Shown here piece by piece: positions 49,809 to 57,589 of a stretch of DNA of 64,000 nucleotides; position 1 is the first letter of the stretch, and the number at the start of each line of letters is the position of its first letter. The stretch is taken from positions 1 to 64,000 of the forward strand of contig NZ_BBJS01000043.1 in assembly GCF_000739895.2 (NCBI RefSeq), in the 5' to 3' direction. This DNA is from Sphingomonas paucimobilis NBRC 13935. GTDB lineage: Bacteria > Pseudomonadota > Alphaproteobacteria > Sphingomonadales > Sphingomonadaceae. The notes under the pieces are model-generated. The model was not told where the DNA came from. It did no database searches and saw only the letters and a list, made by a program, of their open reading frames with translations. The translations under genes and the position numbers were made by a program.

Positions 49809-50732
49809 TCACACTCTTCCCCTGGCCCGCGTTCGCGCTCGGCGCTGGGCAATCACCTTCATGCTGACCGAAGGCATCAAGAGGTCGTCGGCATCGAGGT
49901 CGCTGGCCTCGATGCATTCGCTGCCGTTCTCGATCGCACGAATAGCCAACGTCTCGACGAGGCGGAAGATGCGCCCGGTATTGCCGTCGGAGAGATCGAG
50001 TACCGACGTGCGGCAACGCTCCTCTTCCAGCTGTGAAGATCTCCGAAGCGGCAAGATCGCAGCTAGCGTGACCATCAACAGGCGGAACGCTTCGTCGTTC
50101 TGCCACCGAACCAGTTCGACCGCGTCGAACCGCTCGGCGAGCGCCGCGTCTGTGAGCAGCGCCGCCTGCGCCTCGTGGTTGCCGGTGCAGACGAGTGGGA
50201 TCTGCAGGTCGTTCGCGAGATAGCGGAGCGTGTTGAGGAAGATGCGCTGCTGGCGCGGCGTGCAGGCCAGCATATGGTTGATCTCATCCAGAATCAGCAT
50301 GCGAGCACCCACCTGCCCCATCAGCCGGCGAGTCAGGAGGCGCGCGCGCTGCGTGTCCCCCCGCGCAGCGAAGCCGGCGCGGAGCTTCTCGAGGACCTCG
50401 CCGTAGAACTCGCCGTCGGTCGGCTGCGGTGGCAGCTGGACGGCGACAACCGGTATCGTCGCCACACCGGTCGCCTCGTTGAACCCGCGCGGGTTCTCTG
50501 CCTCAAAGCGCTCCACGATGCGCGACTTGCCCATGCCGGTTTGGCCGTAGATCAGCAGGCACGGCATGCGCGTGCGCGGCGGATAGCGCAGCATCGCGTC
50601 CAGCGTCTTGCGCACCGCTTCCGCCTTCGGGAAGCCGAGCCACCGATCCTTGCGGATCCAGGCGATCCGGTCGGCGTCGGGCCAACGCGCGCGCGCGCGA
50701 TAACTATCGGCGAGATGGAAGAGGTCGCTCAT
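49809..50732 (-). CDS. tniB: TniB ATP-binding transposition regulator
   Basis: A 307-residue AAA+ ATPase: Walker A GQTGMGKS (about residues 63-70), Walker B MLILDEINHML, sensor VCTGNHEAQAAL. TniB (like MuB/TnsC) marks target DNA for TniA using ATP. It overlaps tniA by four bases, so the operon is coupled. Lengths match Tn5053/Tn402 TniB. Confidence 0.92.
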   Translation of the reverse strand: MSDLFHLADSYRARARWPDADRIAWIRKDRWLGFPKAEAVRKTLDAMLRYPPRTRMPCLLIYGQTGMGKSRIVERFEAENPRGFNEATGVATIPVVAVQLPPQPTDGEFYGEVLEKLRAGFAARGDTQRARLLTRRLMGQVGARMLILDEINHMLACTPRQQRIFLNTLRYLANDLQIPLVCTGNHEAQAALLTDAALAERFDAVELVRWQNDEAFRLLMVTLAAILPLRRSSQLEEERCRTSVLDLSDGNTGRIFRLVETLAIRAIENGSECIEASDLDADDLLMPSVSMKVIAQRRARTRARGRV

Positions 50733-52411
50733 CGGGGCATCTCCTCGACAAGATACGGAAGCACCTTCTGATCGCCGTCCGTCCTCTCCTCTACCGCAGA
50801 TGCGCCTACGGCAGGGGTTACCTGCTCAAGCCGGCGCTTGCTGCCACCCCTTGCCCGACGGGCGTCGCGCAGTGCCGCTTTGGTCCGCTGAAGCGCGAGC
50901 CGCGCGGCCTTGGTCTTGTGCGCCGCTTCCGCGACGATCAATCGCTGGGTCTCGACAGCCTGGAAGATCAGCGTCTCGTCGACAGCCTGCTGGCCGCGCT
51001 CCCGCAAAGTGCGAACCGCCTCCCTCTGCTCCCAGCGGGTGATCGCGGGACGCCGCAGATCGCGATAGGGCACCTCGAGGTGCTCGCCATGTGGTAGCTC
51101 GAGCCAGACGCGCGAAAGGTCGCGGGGATCCCACCGCACCGGCATCGTCTGCCCCGGCCGCGTGTACCAGCAGGATAGCGCATCATCCCAATAATGAGTG
51201 CGGAACAGCTCGATGCCGTGTGGTGTTACGGCGCGCAGCTCGCAGGGTAGAAAGTCGAACAGAAACGCGGCATCGTCGGCCGGAAGGCGGACCAGCTCCG
51301 GGCGTCGTTCCACCCCCTCGGCCCAAGCAAGGGCGGGCGGAATGCCGATCCCACGGTGCCGCTCCGCATGATATGGGCCGATGATCTGCGCGGCGAGCCA
51401 GACTTCCAGCTCGCTCAGCGTCATGCACGCCTCACCTTCCGCATCGTAGTCGCCACGCTCGGCGACGTTAGAGAATGTAGTTCCGGGTAGGAGGTGGACG
51501 GCCCCCATCATCGTGCCAATCAGCCGCTCGATGTGACCGCCAAAGTGCGGCCGACGCACCGGCCGATATTCGACCGCAATCGAGTGAGCTCGGCAGCCGC
51601 GCTTCAGCGCGTCTGAGCGGTGCTCGCGCGCGTTGTCGAGGTGCAGCCGATCCATGAGCCCCTGGCTGTCCCACGGTGCCTTCATGCTCCGCTCAGCCAA
51701 CCAGTCCCGCTTGGGGAGAACGGCGTGCCGCATGCACATACCGACTGAAACAGCGGACGGCGCGAGCATGTGGAGGTGGAAGCCGGGCACGGTTCGGCTC
51801 GCCACGTCGATCATCAGCGTGAGCCAAGGCCGGCCGATAGGCTTGCGGTACAGGTCGTCGACAACGATCACGTCGACCAGCGTGTGGTCCGACTGCACGA
51901 GCTCAAGCGCGTAGTCCGCCTCGAGCACGCCTCGCGTTGGCTCCCACTTGTCAGCCGCTGACTTGGCACCCTGTCTGCGGGCCGTAACGATCTGAGGAGC
52001 GAGCCGAGCCAACCGGGCCTGGATCGCCTTAGTGCTGGGCACCTTGACCCCGATCTTCGTTCCTTCGTGTCGCAGCCAGCGGCGGAGCGCCTGAACGCTG
52101 GGCTTCTCGAGTGTGAGGTAGAACTCAGCGATGCCGCGAGCGATAAGATGCTCAGCCGCGGCCGAGAGCCGCTGCTCCCCCTTCTCCCTTCCTCGCGGTC
52201 GCGGCAGCAGTGACGCCGCAGCGGGCGAGGCTCGGTAGAGTTGCAGGAGCTTGTGGAAGCGAGCGCGGCCGAGTTCTAGCTGGACCATCGCCTGGGCGGC
52301 CACATCGCCGGGCACGCGCGTCATCGAGGCGAGCGGGCGAATGATCTTCTCGCGGCGATGCGCCTCCGCCCAGTCGGCGTCGCTCGCCGTCCTCAGGTCC
52401 GCGGTTCGCAT
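50729..52411 (-). CDS. tniA: TniA DDE transposase (Mu/Tn7-TnsB type)
   Basis: A 560-residue transposase with an N-terminal HTH part (MVQLELGRARFHKLLQLYRASPAAASLLPRPRGREKG), the integrase core with catalytic D175 (QSDHTLVD), D259 (HLDNAREHRS) and E295 (HIERLIGT), and a beta-barrel (PCELRAVTPHGIELFRTHYW). It cuts and joins transposon ends to target DNA with TniB and TniQ. ATG 52411 has weak ribosome-site context. Three 15-bp repeats upstream are its likely binding sites. Length is typical of TniA. Confidence 0.93.
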   Translation of the reverse strand: MRTADLRTASDADWAEAHRREKIIRPLASMTRVPGDVAAQAMVQLELGRARFHKLLQLYRASPAAASLLPRPRGREKGEQRLSAAAEHLIARGIAEFYLTLEKPSVQALRRWLRHEGTKIGVKVPSTKAIQARLARLAPQIVTARRQGAKSAADKWEPTRGVLEADYALELVQSDHTLVDVIVVDDLYRKPIGRPWLTLMIDVASRTVPGFHLHMLAPSAVSVGMCMRHAVLPKRDWLAERSMKAPWDSQGLMDRLHLDNAREHRSDALKRGCRAHSIAVEYRPVRRPHFGGHIERLIGTMMGAVHLLPGTTFSNVAERGDYDAEGEACMTLSELEVWLAAQIIGPYHAERHRGIGIPPALAWAEGVERRPELVRLPADDAAFLFDFLPCELRAVTPHGIELFRTHYWDDALSCWYTRPGQTMPVRWDPRDLSRVWLELPHGEHLEVPYRDLRRPAITRWEQREAVRTLRERGQQAVDETLIFQAVETQRLIVAEAAHKTKAARLALQRTKAALRDARRARGGSKRRLEQVTPAVGASAVEERTDGDQKVLPYLVEEMPR

Positions 52412-52446
52412 GGCACGACGCCTCGGCTAGTCCCAGCTGGGCGATC

Positions 52447-52541
52447 GTCCGCTGTTTCGGGAACAATGTCCACTGTTTCAGGTGCAGGTCGTCGCTCAGC
52501 GGCAATCTAGCCGCGAGTCCACCCTTTCAGGAGAACCGACA
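52447..52541. repeat. Right end of tni element: three TniA-site repeats and a TGT...ACA terminus
   Basis: GTCCGCTGTTTCGGG (52447), GTCCACTGTTTCAGG (52468) and GTCCACCCTTTCAGG (52517) are direct repeats at intervals of 21 and 49 bp. The outermost is followed by AGAACCGACA at 52532-52541; read inward from the outside it gives TGTCGGTTCTCC, like the 25-bp TGTC ends of Tn402/Tn5053. The left end was not found. Confidence 0.75.
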
Positions 52542-52562
52542 CCACCCCTGCCCGGCAAGCTC

Positions 52563-52598
52563 AAGTCTGTCCGATAAGAAAGATTATCGGACAGACTT
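52563..52598. repeat. 15-bp perfect inverted repeat, resolvase-site-like
   Basis: AAGTCTGTCCGATAA, 6-base GAAAGA, TTATCGGACAGACTT. The inner TGTCCGATAA...TTATCGGACA has the form of a serine-resolvase binding dyad. It lies about 22 bases outside the putative tni right end, matching the known preference of Tn402/Tn5053 elements for res sites. A hairpin terminator is an alternative. Confidence 0.75.
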
Positions 52599-52626
52599 CT
52601 GAGGTGGTGCCGTTGCGGCTGAGCGA

Positions 52627-52725
52627 TCAGAATCCGATCGTCCAGCCGCCATGCTGAAGGTCGATCGCCTGACCGATGGAGCGGCCGTAGACCGCCGGAC
52701 TCACCAAACAGAACAGCGCCTGCCG
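52627..52725 (-). pseudogene. 3' remnant of a short-chain dehydrogenase/reductase gene
   Basis: About 30 codons read RQALFCLVSPAVYGRSIG then QAIDLQHGGWTIGF and stop. The SPAVYGRSIGQAIDLQHGGWT pattern is the C-terminal end of classical SDR enzymes, for example VSP...G..I.DGGWT. The rest of the gene is gone, with the tni end and dyad just upstream of it on the minus strand. Probably truncated when the mobile element arrived. Confidence 0.72.
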
Positions 52726-52776
52726 TCCACGACGGCGGCGCTGCCTAGTCTTCCGGCCCAACGTTTCAGAGCCGGA

Positions 52777-53508
52777 TTATTCCTCCCGCTGCCCGAACAG
52801 GCTGAGCAGCAGCTGGAAGAGGTTCACCAGGTTCAGGTAAAGCGAAAGCGCGCCCATCACGGCCAGCTTTTCGGCTCGCTCCGACCCGGCATAAGCCAGA
52901 TATTCGCTCTTCAGGCGCTGCGTGTCCCAGGCCGTCAGGCCGGTGAACACGAGCACGCCGACAATCGAGAAGACGAGCTGCAGCGTCGAGGAGCCGACGA
53001 ACAGGTTGACGATGCTCGCGATCACGACGCCGATCAGGCCAACCATCAGGAAGGTGGACCAGCGCGACAGGTCGACGTTGGTCGTATAGCCCCACAGGCT
53101 CATGGCGGCGAACACGGCCGCGGCGCTGAAGAAGGCCAGCGCGATGCTGGTGCCCGTGAACACCAGGAAGATACTGGCCATCGATACGCCCATGACCGCA
53201 GCAAAGGCGAAGAACGCCGTTCGCGCCTGTCCTGTCGTCATGCGCTCGACCCTGAACGAGAAGAACATGACAAATGCCAGCGGCGCGAAGATCGCGACCC
53301 ACTTAAGCGGCGTGCCAAAGATTGGCTGGTACAGCGCCGGCACGCTGGCGACGAGGAATGCCACCAGCGCTGTAATGCCGAGGCCGAGCGCCATGTTGCG
53401 ATAGACGCCGAGCATGTGCCGGCGTAGGCCTTCATCATAGACGGCCGTGGTTGTGGCCCGGGCCGACGGGAAAGGCCGATAGGTATTCGGTTCGAAAATT
53501 CTGTTCAT
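52777..53508 (-). CDS. Bax inhibitor-1 / YccA-family membrane protein
   Basis: A 243-residue, seven-helix membrane protein (ALGLGITALVAFLVA, PLAFVMFFSFRVERM, AFFAFAAVMGVSMASIFLVF, FAAMSLWGYTTNVDLSRW, LVFSIVGVLVFTGLTAWDTQRLK, LSLYLNLVNLFQLLLSLFG). TAWDTQ plus the final helix are BI-1 hallmarks. It likely affects ion leak or FtsH-type membrane quality control in stress. It is divergent from the Hsp20 genes across a 347-bp gap that contains a heat-shock promoter-like site. Confidence 0.9.
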   Translation of the reverse strand: MNRIFEPNTYRPFPSARATTTAVYDEGLRRHMLGVYRNMALGLGITALVAFLVASVPALYQPIFGTPLKWVAIFAPLAFVMFFSFRVERMTTGQARTAFFAFAAVMGVSMASIFLVFTGTSIALAFFSAAAVFAAMSLWGYTTNVDLSRWSTFLMVGLIGVVIASIVNLFVGSSTLQLVFSIVGVLVFTGLTAWDTQRLKSEYLAYAGSERAEKLAVMGALSLYLNLVNLFQLLLSLFGQREE

Positions 53509-53855
53509 GCCTCACTCCATTGCTCCAATGTCAATGAGGCACTCGGCCGGCTCCACCTGGGAGCCCGCGATCCTGCACCGAGCGCACTCGATGCGGTCCG
53601 ACATGACGATGGCGTAACGCCGTCGACAGAGGGGCCCGGTCCGCAGGCTTAATGTTGTATTCGCCCGCACCCGTTTCAAGGGCGGAGATGCTTGCGAAGT
53701 GCTTTGCTGACTTCGCTAAATTCCACTTGAAACCTCTTGAGCCGTTCCTAGTTTTTCGATTGCCGGACGCCGTTCGGGTCCGGTGGACATAGAGGGCGTC
53801 GGCTCTCCGTTTCCGACGCTTCTCATGCCCAGATTGCTCACAGGAGGATTTGGAG
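53509..53855. other. Divergent promoter region between BI-1 and Hsp20 genes
   Basis: A 347-bp gap with no supported gene. It contains the sigma-32-like promoter at 53726-53753; an antisense ORF at 53531-53920 has no coding features. Confidence 0.6.
53726..53753 (+). promoter_or_regulatory. Sigma-32-like heat-shock promoter upstream of hsp20
   Basis: CTTG (53726-53729), 17 bases, then CCTAGTT (53747-53753). This matches the alphaproteobacterial heat-shock pattern CTTG-N17-CYTATNT with one base off. It lies about 100 bases before the first Hsp20 start. Confidence 0.65.
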
Positions 53856-54329
53856 ATGAGAACCAACTTCGACTTTGCGCCGTATCGGCGATCGACGGTC
53901 GGCTTCGACCGTCTGTTCAACCTGCTCGAGGCAGGTGCCCGCGACGACGATGGCTACCCGCCCTTCGATATCGTCAAGGAAGGCGAGGACAGTTACCGCA
54001 TCACGCTTGCGGTGGCCGGCTTCCGCCCGGAGGACATCGAGATCGTCGCTCAGCAGAATCTGCTCAGCGTCACCGGCAAGCGCGCCGAGGATGACGGGAA
54101 GGGCGAGTATCTGCACCGCGGCATCGCTGCCCGCTCATTCGAGCGGCGCTTCCAGTTGGCTGATTTCATCGAGGCCGGCGACGCCCGGTTCGAGAATGGC
54201 CTTCTGTCGATCGCGCTGAAGCGCGTCGTCCCCGAGGCCATGAAGCCGCGCAAGATCGAGATCGCCGGCGGGACCGGCGACAGCGATCGGCTCGAAGCGC
54301 CCAAAGGCGAGAACAGCGCAGCGGCCTGA
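53856..54329 (+). CDS. Small heat-shock protein Hsp20 (IbpA-like)
   Basis: A 157-residue alpha-crystallin chaperone: MRTNFDFAPYRRSTVGFDRLFNLL, PPFDIVKEGEDSYRITLAVAGFRPEDIEI, LLSVTGKRAED and FENGLLSIALKRVVPEAMKPRKIEI, the IbpA pattern. It holds unfolding proteins at high temperature. ATG 53856 is preceded by GGAGGATTTGGAG; TTG 53850 is an alternative. A sigma-32-like promoter is upstream, and a second Hsp20 gene follows 93 bases later. Confidence 0.93.
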   Translation: MRTNFDFAPYRRSTVGFDRLFNLLEAGARDDDGYPPFDIVKEGEDSYRITLAVAGFRPEDIEIVAQQNLLSVTGKRAEDDGKGEYLHRGIAARSFERRFQLADFIEAGDARFENGLLSIALKRVVPEAMKPRKIEIAGGTGDSDRLEAPKGENSAAA

Positions 54330-54422
54330 TCGCGCGATAGATGTGGCTCCGCCGGCGCGCTGCTTCGGCGGCGCGGCCGACGGACCATGTCCAACGCCTG
54401 CCAGGAAAGGAGGATAATCATC

Positions 54423-54929
54423 ATGGCAATTCGTGATCTCATTCCCTGGGGCCGGCAGGAGAGCCGCGCTCCAGAACGGACCGACGACAGGTCCGACCAG
54501 CAGCACCCGCTTGTGTCCCTGCACCGCGACGTGAACCGCCTGTTCGACGACGTCTTCCGGGGCTTCGGCGTACCGGCTTTGAGCGGCTGGGGGCGCAGCC
54601 TCGAGTGGCCGACGATTGAGCTTTCGGAGACCGACAAGGAGATCCGCGTCACCGCCGAGCTGCCCGGGATGGATGAGAAGGACGTCGACATCAGCGTCGA
54701 CGACAATGTCTTGTCGATCCGCGGCGAGAAGCGCTCCGAAACCGAGGACAAGGAGCGCGGCTATTCGGAGCGGAGCTATGGTCGCTTCGAGCGGCATATC
54801 GGGCTGCCGCGTGGGGTCGAGCAGGACCGGGCAAGCGCGACGTTCAACAAGGGCGTGCTGACGATCGTCCTGCCCAAGTCCGCGGAGGCGATCGAGAGCC
54901 GGCGCAGCATTCCGATCAACGCAGGCTGA
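54423..54929 (+). CDS. Small heat-shock protein Hsp20, class distinct from the first
   Basis: A 168-residue Hsp20: PLVSLHRDVNRLFDDVFRGFG, WPTIELSETDKEIRVTAELPGMDEKDVDISVDDNVLSIRGEK, SYGRFERHIGLPRGVEQDRASATFNKGVLTIVLPKS. This is the Hsp18/HspC class (A-x-x-n-G-v-L-t-i-x-L-P). ATG 54423 has GAAAGGAGGATAATC as ribosome site. It probably shares the promoter at 53726 and works with the first Hsp20 in mixed assemblies. Confidence 0.93.
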   Translation: MAIRDLIPWGRQESRAPERTDDRSDQQHPLVSLHRDVNRLFDDVFRGFGVPALSGWGRSLEWPTIELSETDKEIRVTAELPGMDEKDVDISVDDNVLSIRGEKRSETEDKERGYSERSYGRFERHIGLPRGVEQDRASATFNKGVLTIVLPKSAEAIESRRSIPINAG

Positions 54930-54978
54930 TGAGACGTCGGGCAGCCGCCGTCGGCGGCTGCCCGTTTCGGAGGCGCAA

Positions 54979-55512
54979 ATGGCAACACGAGCTGATTCTC
55001 TTCCACCCTACATTGCGACGCCGCGCGTGCTGGCTCCGCGCCTTGCGGAGTTTGCAAACGATAACGTCGCGAGCGAGGTGTCTTCGCCGTTTGATACGGC
55101 GTGGCGACGCTACGCAAGCGCGCTGCCGACGGACGCATTTGCCATCATCGAACCCGATCCGCTCGCCGGTCGGTCCGGCGGCCGCGCCCGTGAGGGTCGA
55201 TGGCGGCTCCGTTTCCGCCCGCGGTCGCGCCCGTTCGTCGATCCGCTCACCGGCTGGACGGGAGGAAGCGACCCCCTCGCCCATCTGGAGCTCGGCTTCC
55301 CTTCGCGTGAAGCCGCCGAGGCTTATTGCCGGCGGTACGGCCTCTCCTACGAGAGCCGGGGCGCACCGCGACGGTCGGGACCTCGGCCACGGGAGGAGAT
55401 GGCTTTCATCCCGGTAGGCGCGCCTACCTGCTGCATGCCTGCGGGTCCTCATCCCGTGTGCTGCGGCAACGCAACGTCGGAGCCGATCGAGGCTGCCCAT
55501 GCGGACACCTGA
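54979..55512 (+). CDS. NDUFS4-like (ETC complex I subunit conserved region) protein
   Basis: A 177-residue protein with the NDUFS4-type domain in the middle: WRLRFRPRSRPFVDPLTGWTGGSDPLAHLELGFPSREAAEAYCRRYGLSYE (shown in part). NDUFS4 stabilises NADH dehydrogenase in mitochondria and alphaproteobacteria. Here the domain has an N-terminal linker (VSSPFDTAWRRYASALP) and an unusual C-terminal Cys/Pro tail (PTCCMPAGPHPVCCGN). It may be a stress-island copy rather than a core subunit. It starts about 50 bases after the second Hsp20 stop. Confidence 0.82.
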   Translation: MATRADSLPPYIATPRVLAPRLAEFANDNVASEVSSPFDTAWRRYASALPTDAFAIIEPDPLAGRSGGRAREGRWRLRFRPRSRPFVDPLTGWTGGSDPLAHLELGFPSREAAEAYCRRYGLSYESRGAPRRSGPRPREEMAFIPVGAPTCCMPAGPHPVCCGNATSEPIEAAHADT

Positions 55513-55551
55513 ACAAGGCTTGCCGTCGCGCAGGTAACAGGGACCCAACGC

Positions 55552-56673
55552 TTGGCATTCCCCTGCCCCAACTGCCGCCACCAGCTTCACTTGGAGGAAA
55601 GCGCCTGCCCGAGCTGCGCACACGCCGTTGGCTATGACTGGCGCATAGACGCCTTTCGTCATCTCGACCCCAGGGCGCGCGAGTGGCACGATGCAGAGGG
55701 ATCAGCCGCCGCGGTAAAGCCTTGCGCCAATGTTCATTACGGCGCGTGCAATTGGCTGGCAGATGAGACGGGCGCTGAAGCGCTCGGTCCGACCCGAGCA
55801 ATGTGCCGCGCCTGCCGGCACAATCGCATGATCCCCGATCTCGCGGTGCGCGGCGTCCTTCAACGCTGGCGGCGGATCGAGGAGGCCAAGCGGCGCATGA
55901 TTCGCGGTGCGATCAAGCTCGGCCTGCCCCTCGAGACCAAGGCCGAGCGCGGAGACGGGCTCGCCTTCGATTTCTTGTACGATGCCGCCGCCGAGAACGG
56001 CTATGTCCCACAGCTTCTCACCGGCCATGCCGGGGGTGTCATCACGCTGAACGTGATCGAGGCGGACGACGCGGCGCGGGAGCGCATACGCCATCAAATG
56101 GGCGAGCCCTACCGCACTCTTCTAGGCCATTTTCGACACGAGATCGGCCACTACTATTGGTACCGGCTCGTCGCTGGGACCGACATGCACGATCCCTTTC
56201 GCGCACTGTTCGGTGACGAGCGCATCGATTATGCTGCAGCGGTCCAGCGCTACTATGCCGGCCGTCCGGCACTCGGCTGGGCTGATGACCATGTCAGCGC
56301 GTATGCAACTGCGCATCCCTGGGAAGATTTCGCCGAGACGTTCGCTCATTACCTGCACATCGTCGACACGCTCGGAGCGATGGCGGACTTCGGTGTGGGG
56401 CTGGAAGGCAATCGCGCACCGCACCCGGACATCGATGCGTATCGTGTTGCAACGGCGACGCTCGTTGAGCGCTGGATACCGATCTCCTTCGCGCTCAACG
56501 CGGTAAACCGGGCAATGGGGCAACCGGATCTCTATCCCTTTCGTCTCAGTCCCGGCGTCATGCTCAAGCTCGATTTCGTTAGCCGCCTGATCGCGCGGGC
56601 CGCGGGCCGTGAGGAAATCCCGGAGGGGTCTGAGCTGGCCGCGATGATCGCAAGCCTCGGGCACGGCGTGTGA
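55552..56673 (+). CDS. Zinc-ribbon plus zincin-like metallopeptidase-fold protein
   Basis: A 373-residue protein. An N-terminal zinc ribbon (CPNCRHQLHLEESACPSC) and a second Cys set (CRACRHN) are followed by a zincin domain with GHFRHEIGHYYW (HExGH active-site motif) and a downstream ENFAETFAHYLH-type glutamate/His region (DFAETFAHYLHIVDT). This fits the putative zinc-binding metallopeptidase family (DUF2248-like) found in proteobacterial stress islands. The start is TTG 55552, chosen because it begins right at the ribbon; ribosome site weak. Substrate unknown. Confidence 0.8.
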   Translation: MAFPCPNCRHQLHLEESACPSCAHAVGYDWRIDAFRHLDPRAREWHDAEGSAAAVKPCANVHYGACNWLADETGAEALGPTRAMCRACRHNRMIPDLAVRGVLQRWRRIEEAKRRMIRGAIKLGLPLETKAERGDGLAFDFLYDAAAENGYVPQLLTGHAGGVITLNVIEADDAARERIRHQMGEPYRTLLGHFRHEIGHYYWYRLVAGTDMHDPFRALFGDERIDYAAAVQRYYAGRPALGWADDHVSAYATAHPWEDFAETFAHYLHIVDTLGAMADFGVGLEGNRAPHPDIDAYRVATATLVERWIPISFALNAVNRAMGQPDLYPFRLSPGVMLKLDFVSRLIARAAGREEIPEGSELAAMIASLGHGV

Positions 56674-56743
56674 AACCTGCGGGACGCCGGATCGCGGAGT
56701 GGAGAGACGTCCATTCAGCTCGTAATGCCCTTTGGAGAACCCC

Positions 56744-57430
56744 TTGCCCACGCTCGTGCTGATCCGCCACGGCCAGTCGGTCTGGAACCTCGAGAACCGC
56801 TTCACGGGCTGGTGGGACGTGGATCTGACGCGGCAGGGCGAGATTGAGGCGAAAGCGGCCGGCGAGCTGATGGCGGCGAAGGGGCTGGACTTCGACTTCT
56901 GCTTCACGAGCCTCCAGACGCGTGCGATCAAGACGCTCAACCTTGCGCTCGAGGCGATGGGGCGGTTGTGGTTGCCCGTCGAAAAGGACTGGCGTCTGAA
57001 CGAGCGCCATTATGGCGGGCTCACCGGCCTCGACAAGGCAGCGACCGCAGCCAGGCATGGAGCGGAGCAAGTGAAGATCTGGCGCCGATCGTTTGACATC
57101 CCGCCGCCGCCACAGCAGCCAGGGGGACCCTATGATGTCACCGGCGATCGCCGCTACGCCGGCATCGCAATTCCGAGCGCCGAGAGCCTGAAGGACACGA
57201 TCGGGCGCGTGCTGCCCTATTGGGAGGCAAGGATCGCGCCGGAGCTCAAGGCCGGCAGAAGAGTCGTGATCTCGGCGCACGGCAATTCGCTGCGCGCGCT
57301 GGTGAAGCATCTGTCTGGCATCCCCGACGATGAGATCCCCACGATCGAGATCCCGACCGGTGAGCCGATCGTGTATGAGCTCGCGCACGATCTTACGGCA
57401 ACAGACCGCTATTATCTGTACGAGCGGTAG
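56744..57430 (+). CDS. gpmA: 2,3-bisphosphoglycerate-dependent phosphoglycerate mutase GpmA
   Basis: A 228-residue histidine phosphatase-fold enzyme: MPTLVLIRHGQSVWNLENRFTGWWDVDLT (catalytic His 9), TSLQTRAIKTLNLAL, ERHYGGLTGLDKA and VISAHGNSLRALVKHL (second His). It interconverts 2- and 3-phosphoglycerate in glycolysis. I chose TTG 56744, seven bases after GGAG, which gives the usual MPxLVLIRHG start; the in-frame TTG 56732 is less likely. It converges with zwf across 159 bases that show no gene. Confidence 0.93.
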   Translation: MPTLVLIRHGQSVWNLENRFTGWWDVDLTRQGEIEAKAAGELMAAKGLDFDFCFTSLQTRAIKTLNLALEAMGRLWLPVEKDWRLNERHYGGLTGLDKAATAARHGAEQVKIWRRSFDIPPPPQQPGGPYDVTGDRRYAGIAIPSAESLKDTIGRVLPYWEARIAPELKAGRRVVISAHGNSLRALVKHLSGIPDDEIPTIEIPTGEPIVYELAHDLTATDRYYLYER

Positions 57431-57589
57431 GGCGACTACTGAAATGCCACTCGGAGCCCGCCTGTCGCGTGGAGCCCAGCGCGGTGGCTGATCCAGCGTC
57501 AGCGCGGCTTGGGGCGATCCGAACCCTTCGCGGAAAATGGTGCCGGCCTTGTCCCGCCTCCCATTCTGACCGGAGTTCGTTCGCTCCAT

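Noticed and set aside
53531..53920. Minus-strand ORF (129 aa) before hsp20
   Set aside because: Overlaps the heat-shock promoter and hsp20 start, basic low-complexity product, no ribosome site.
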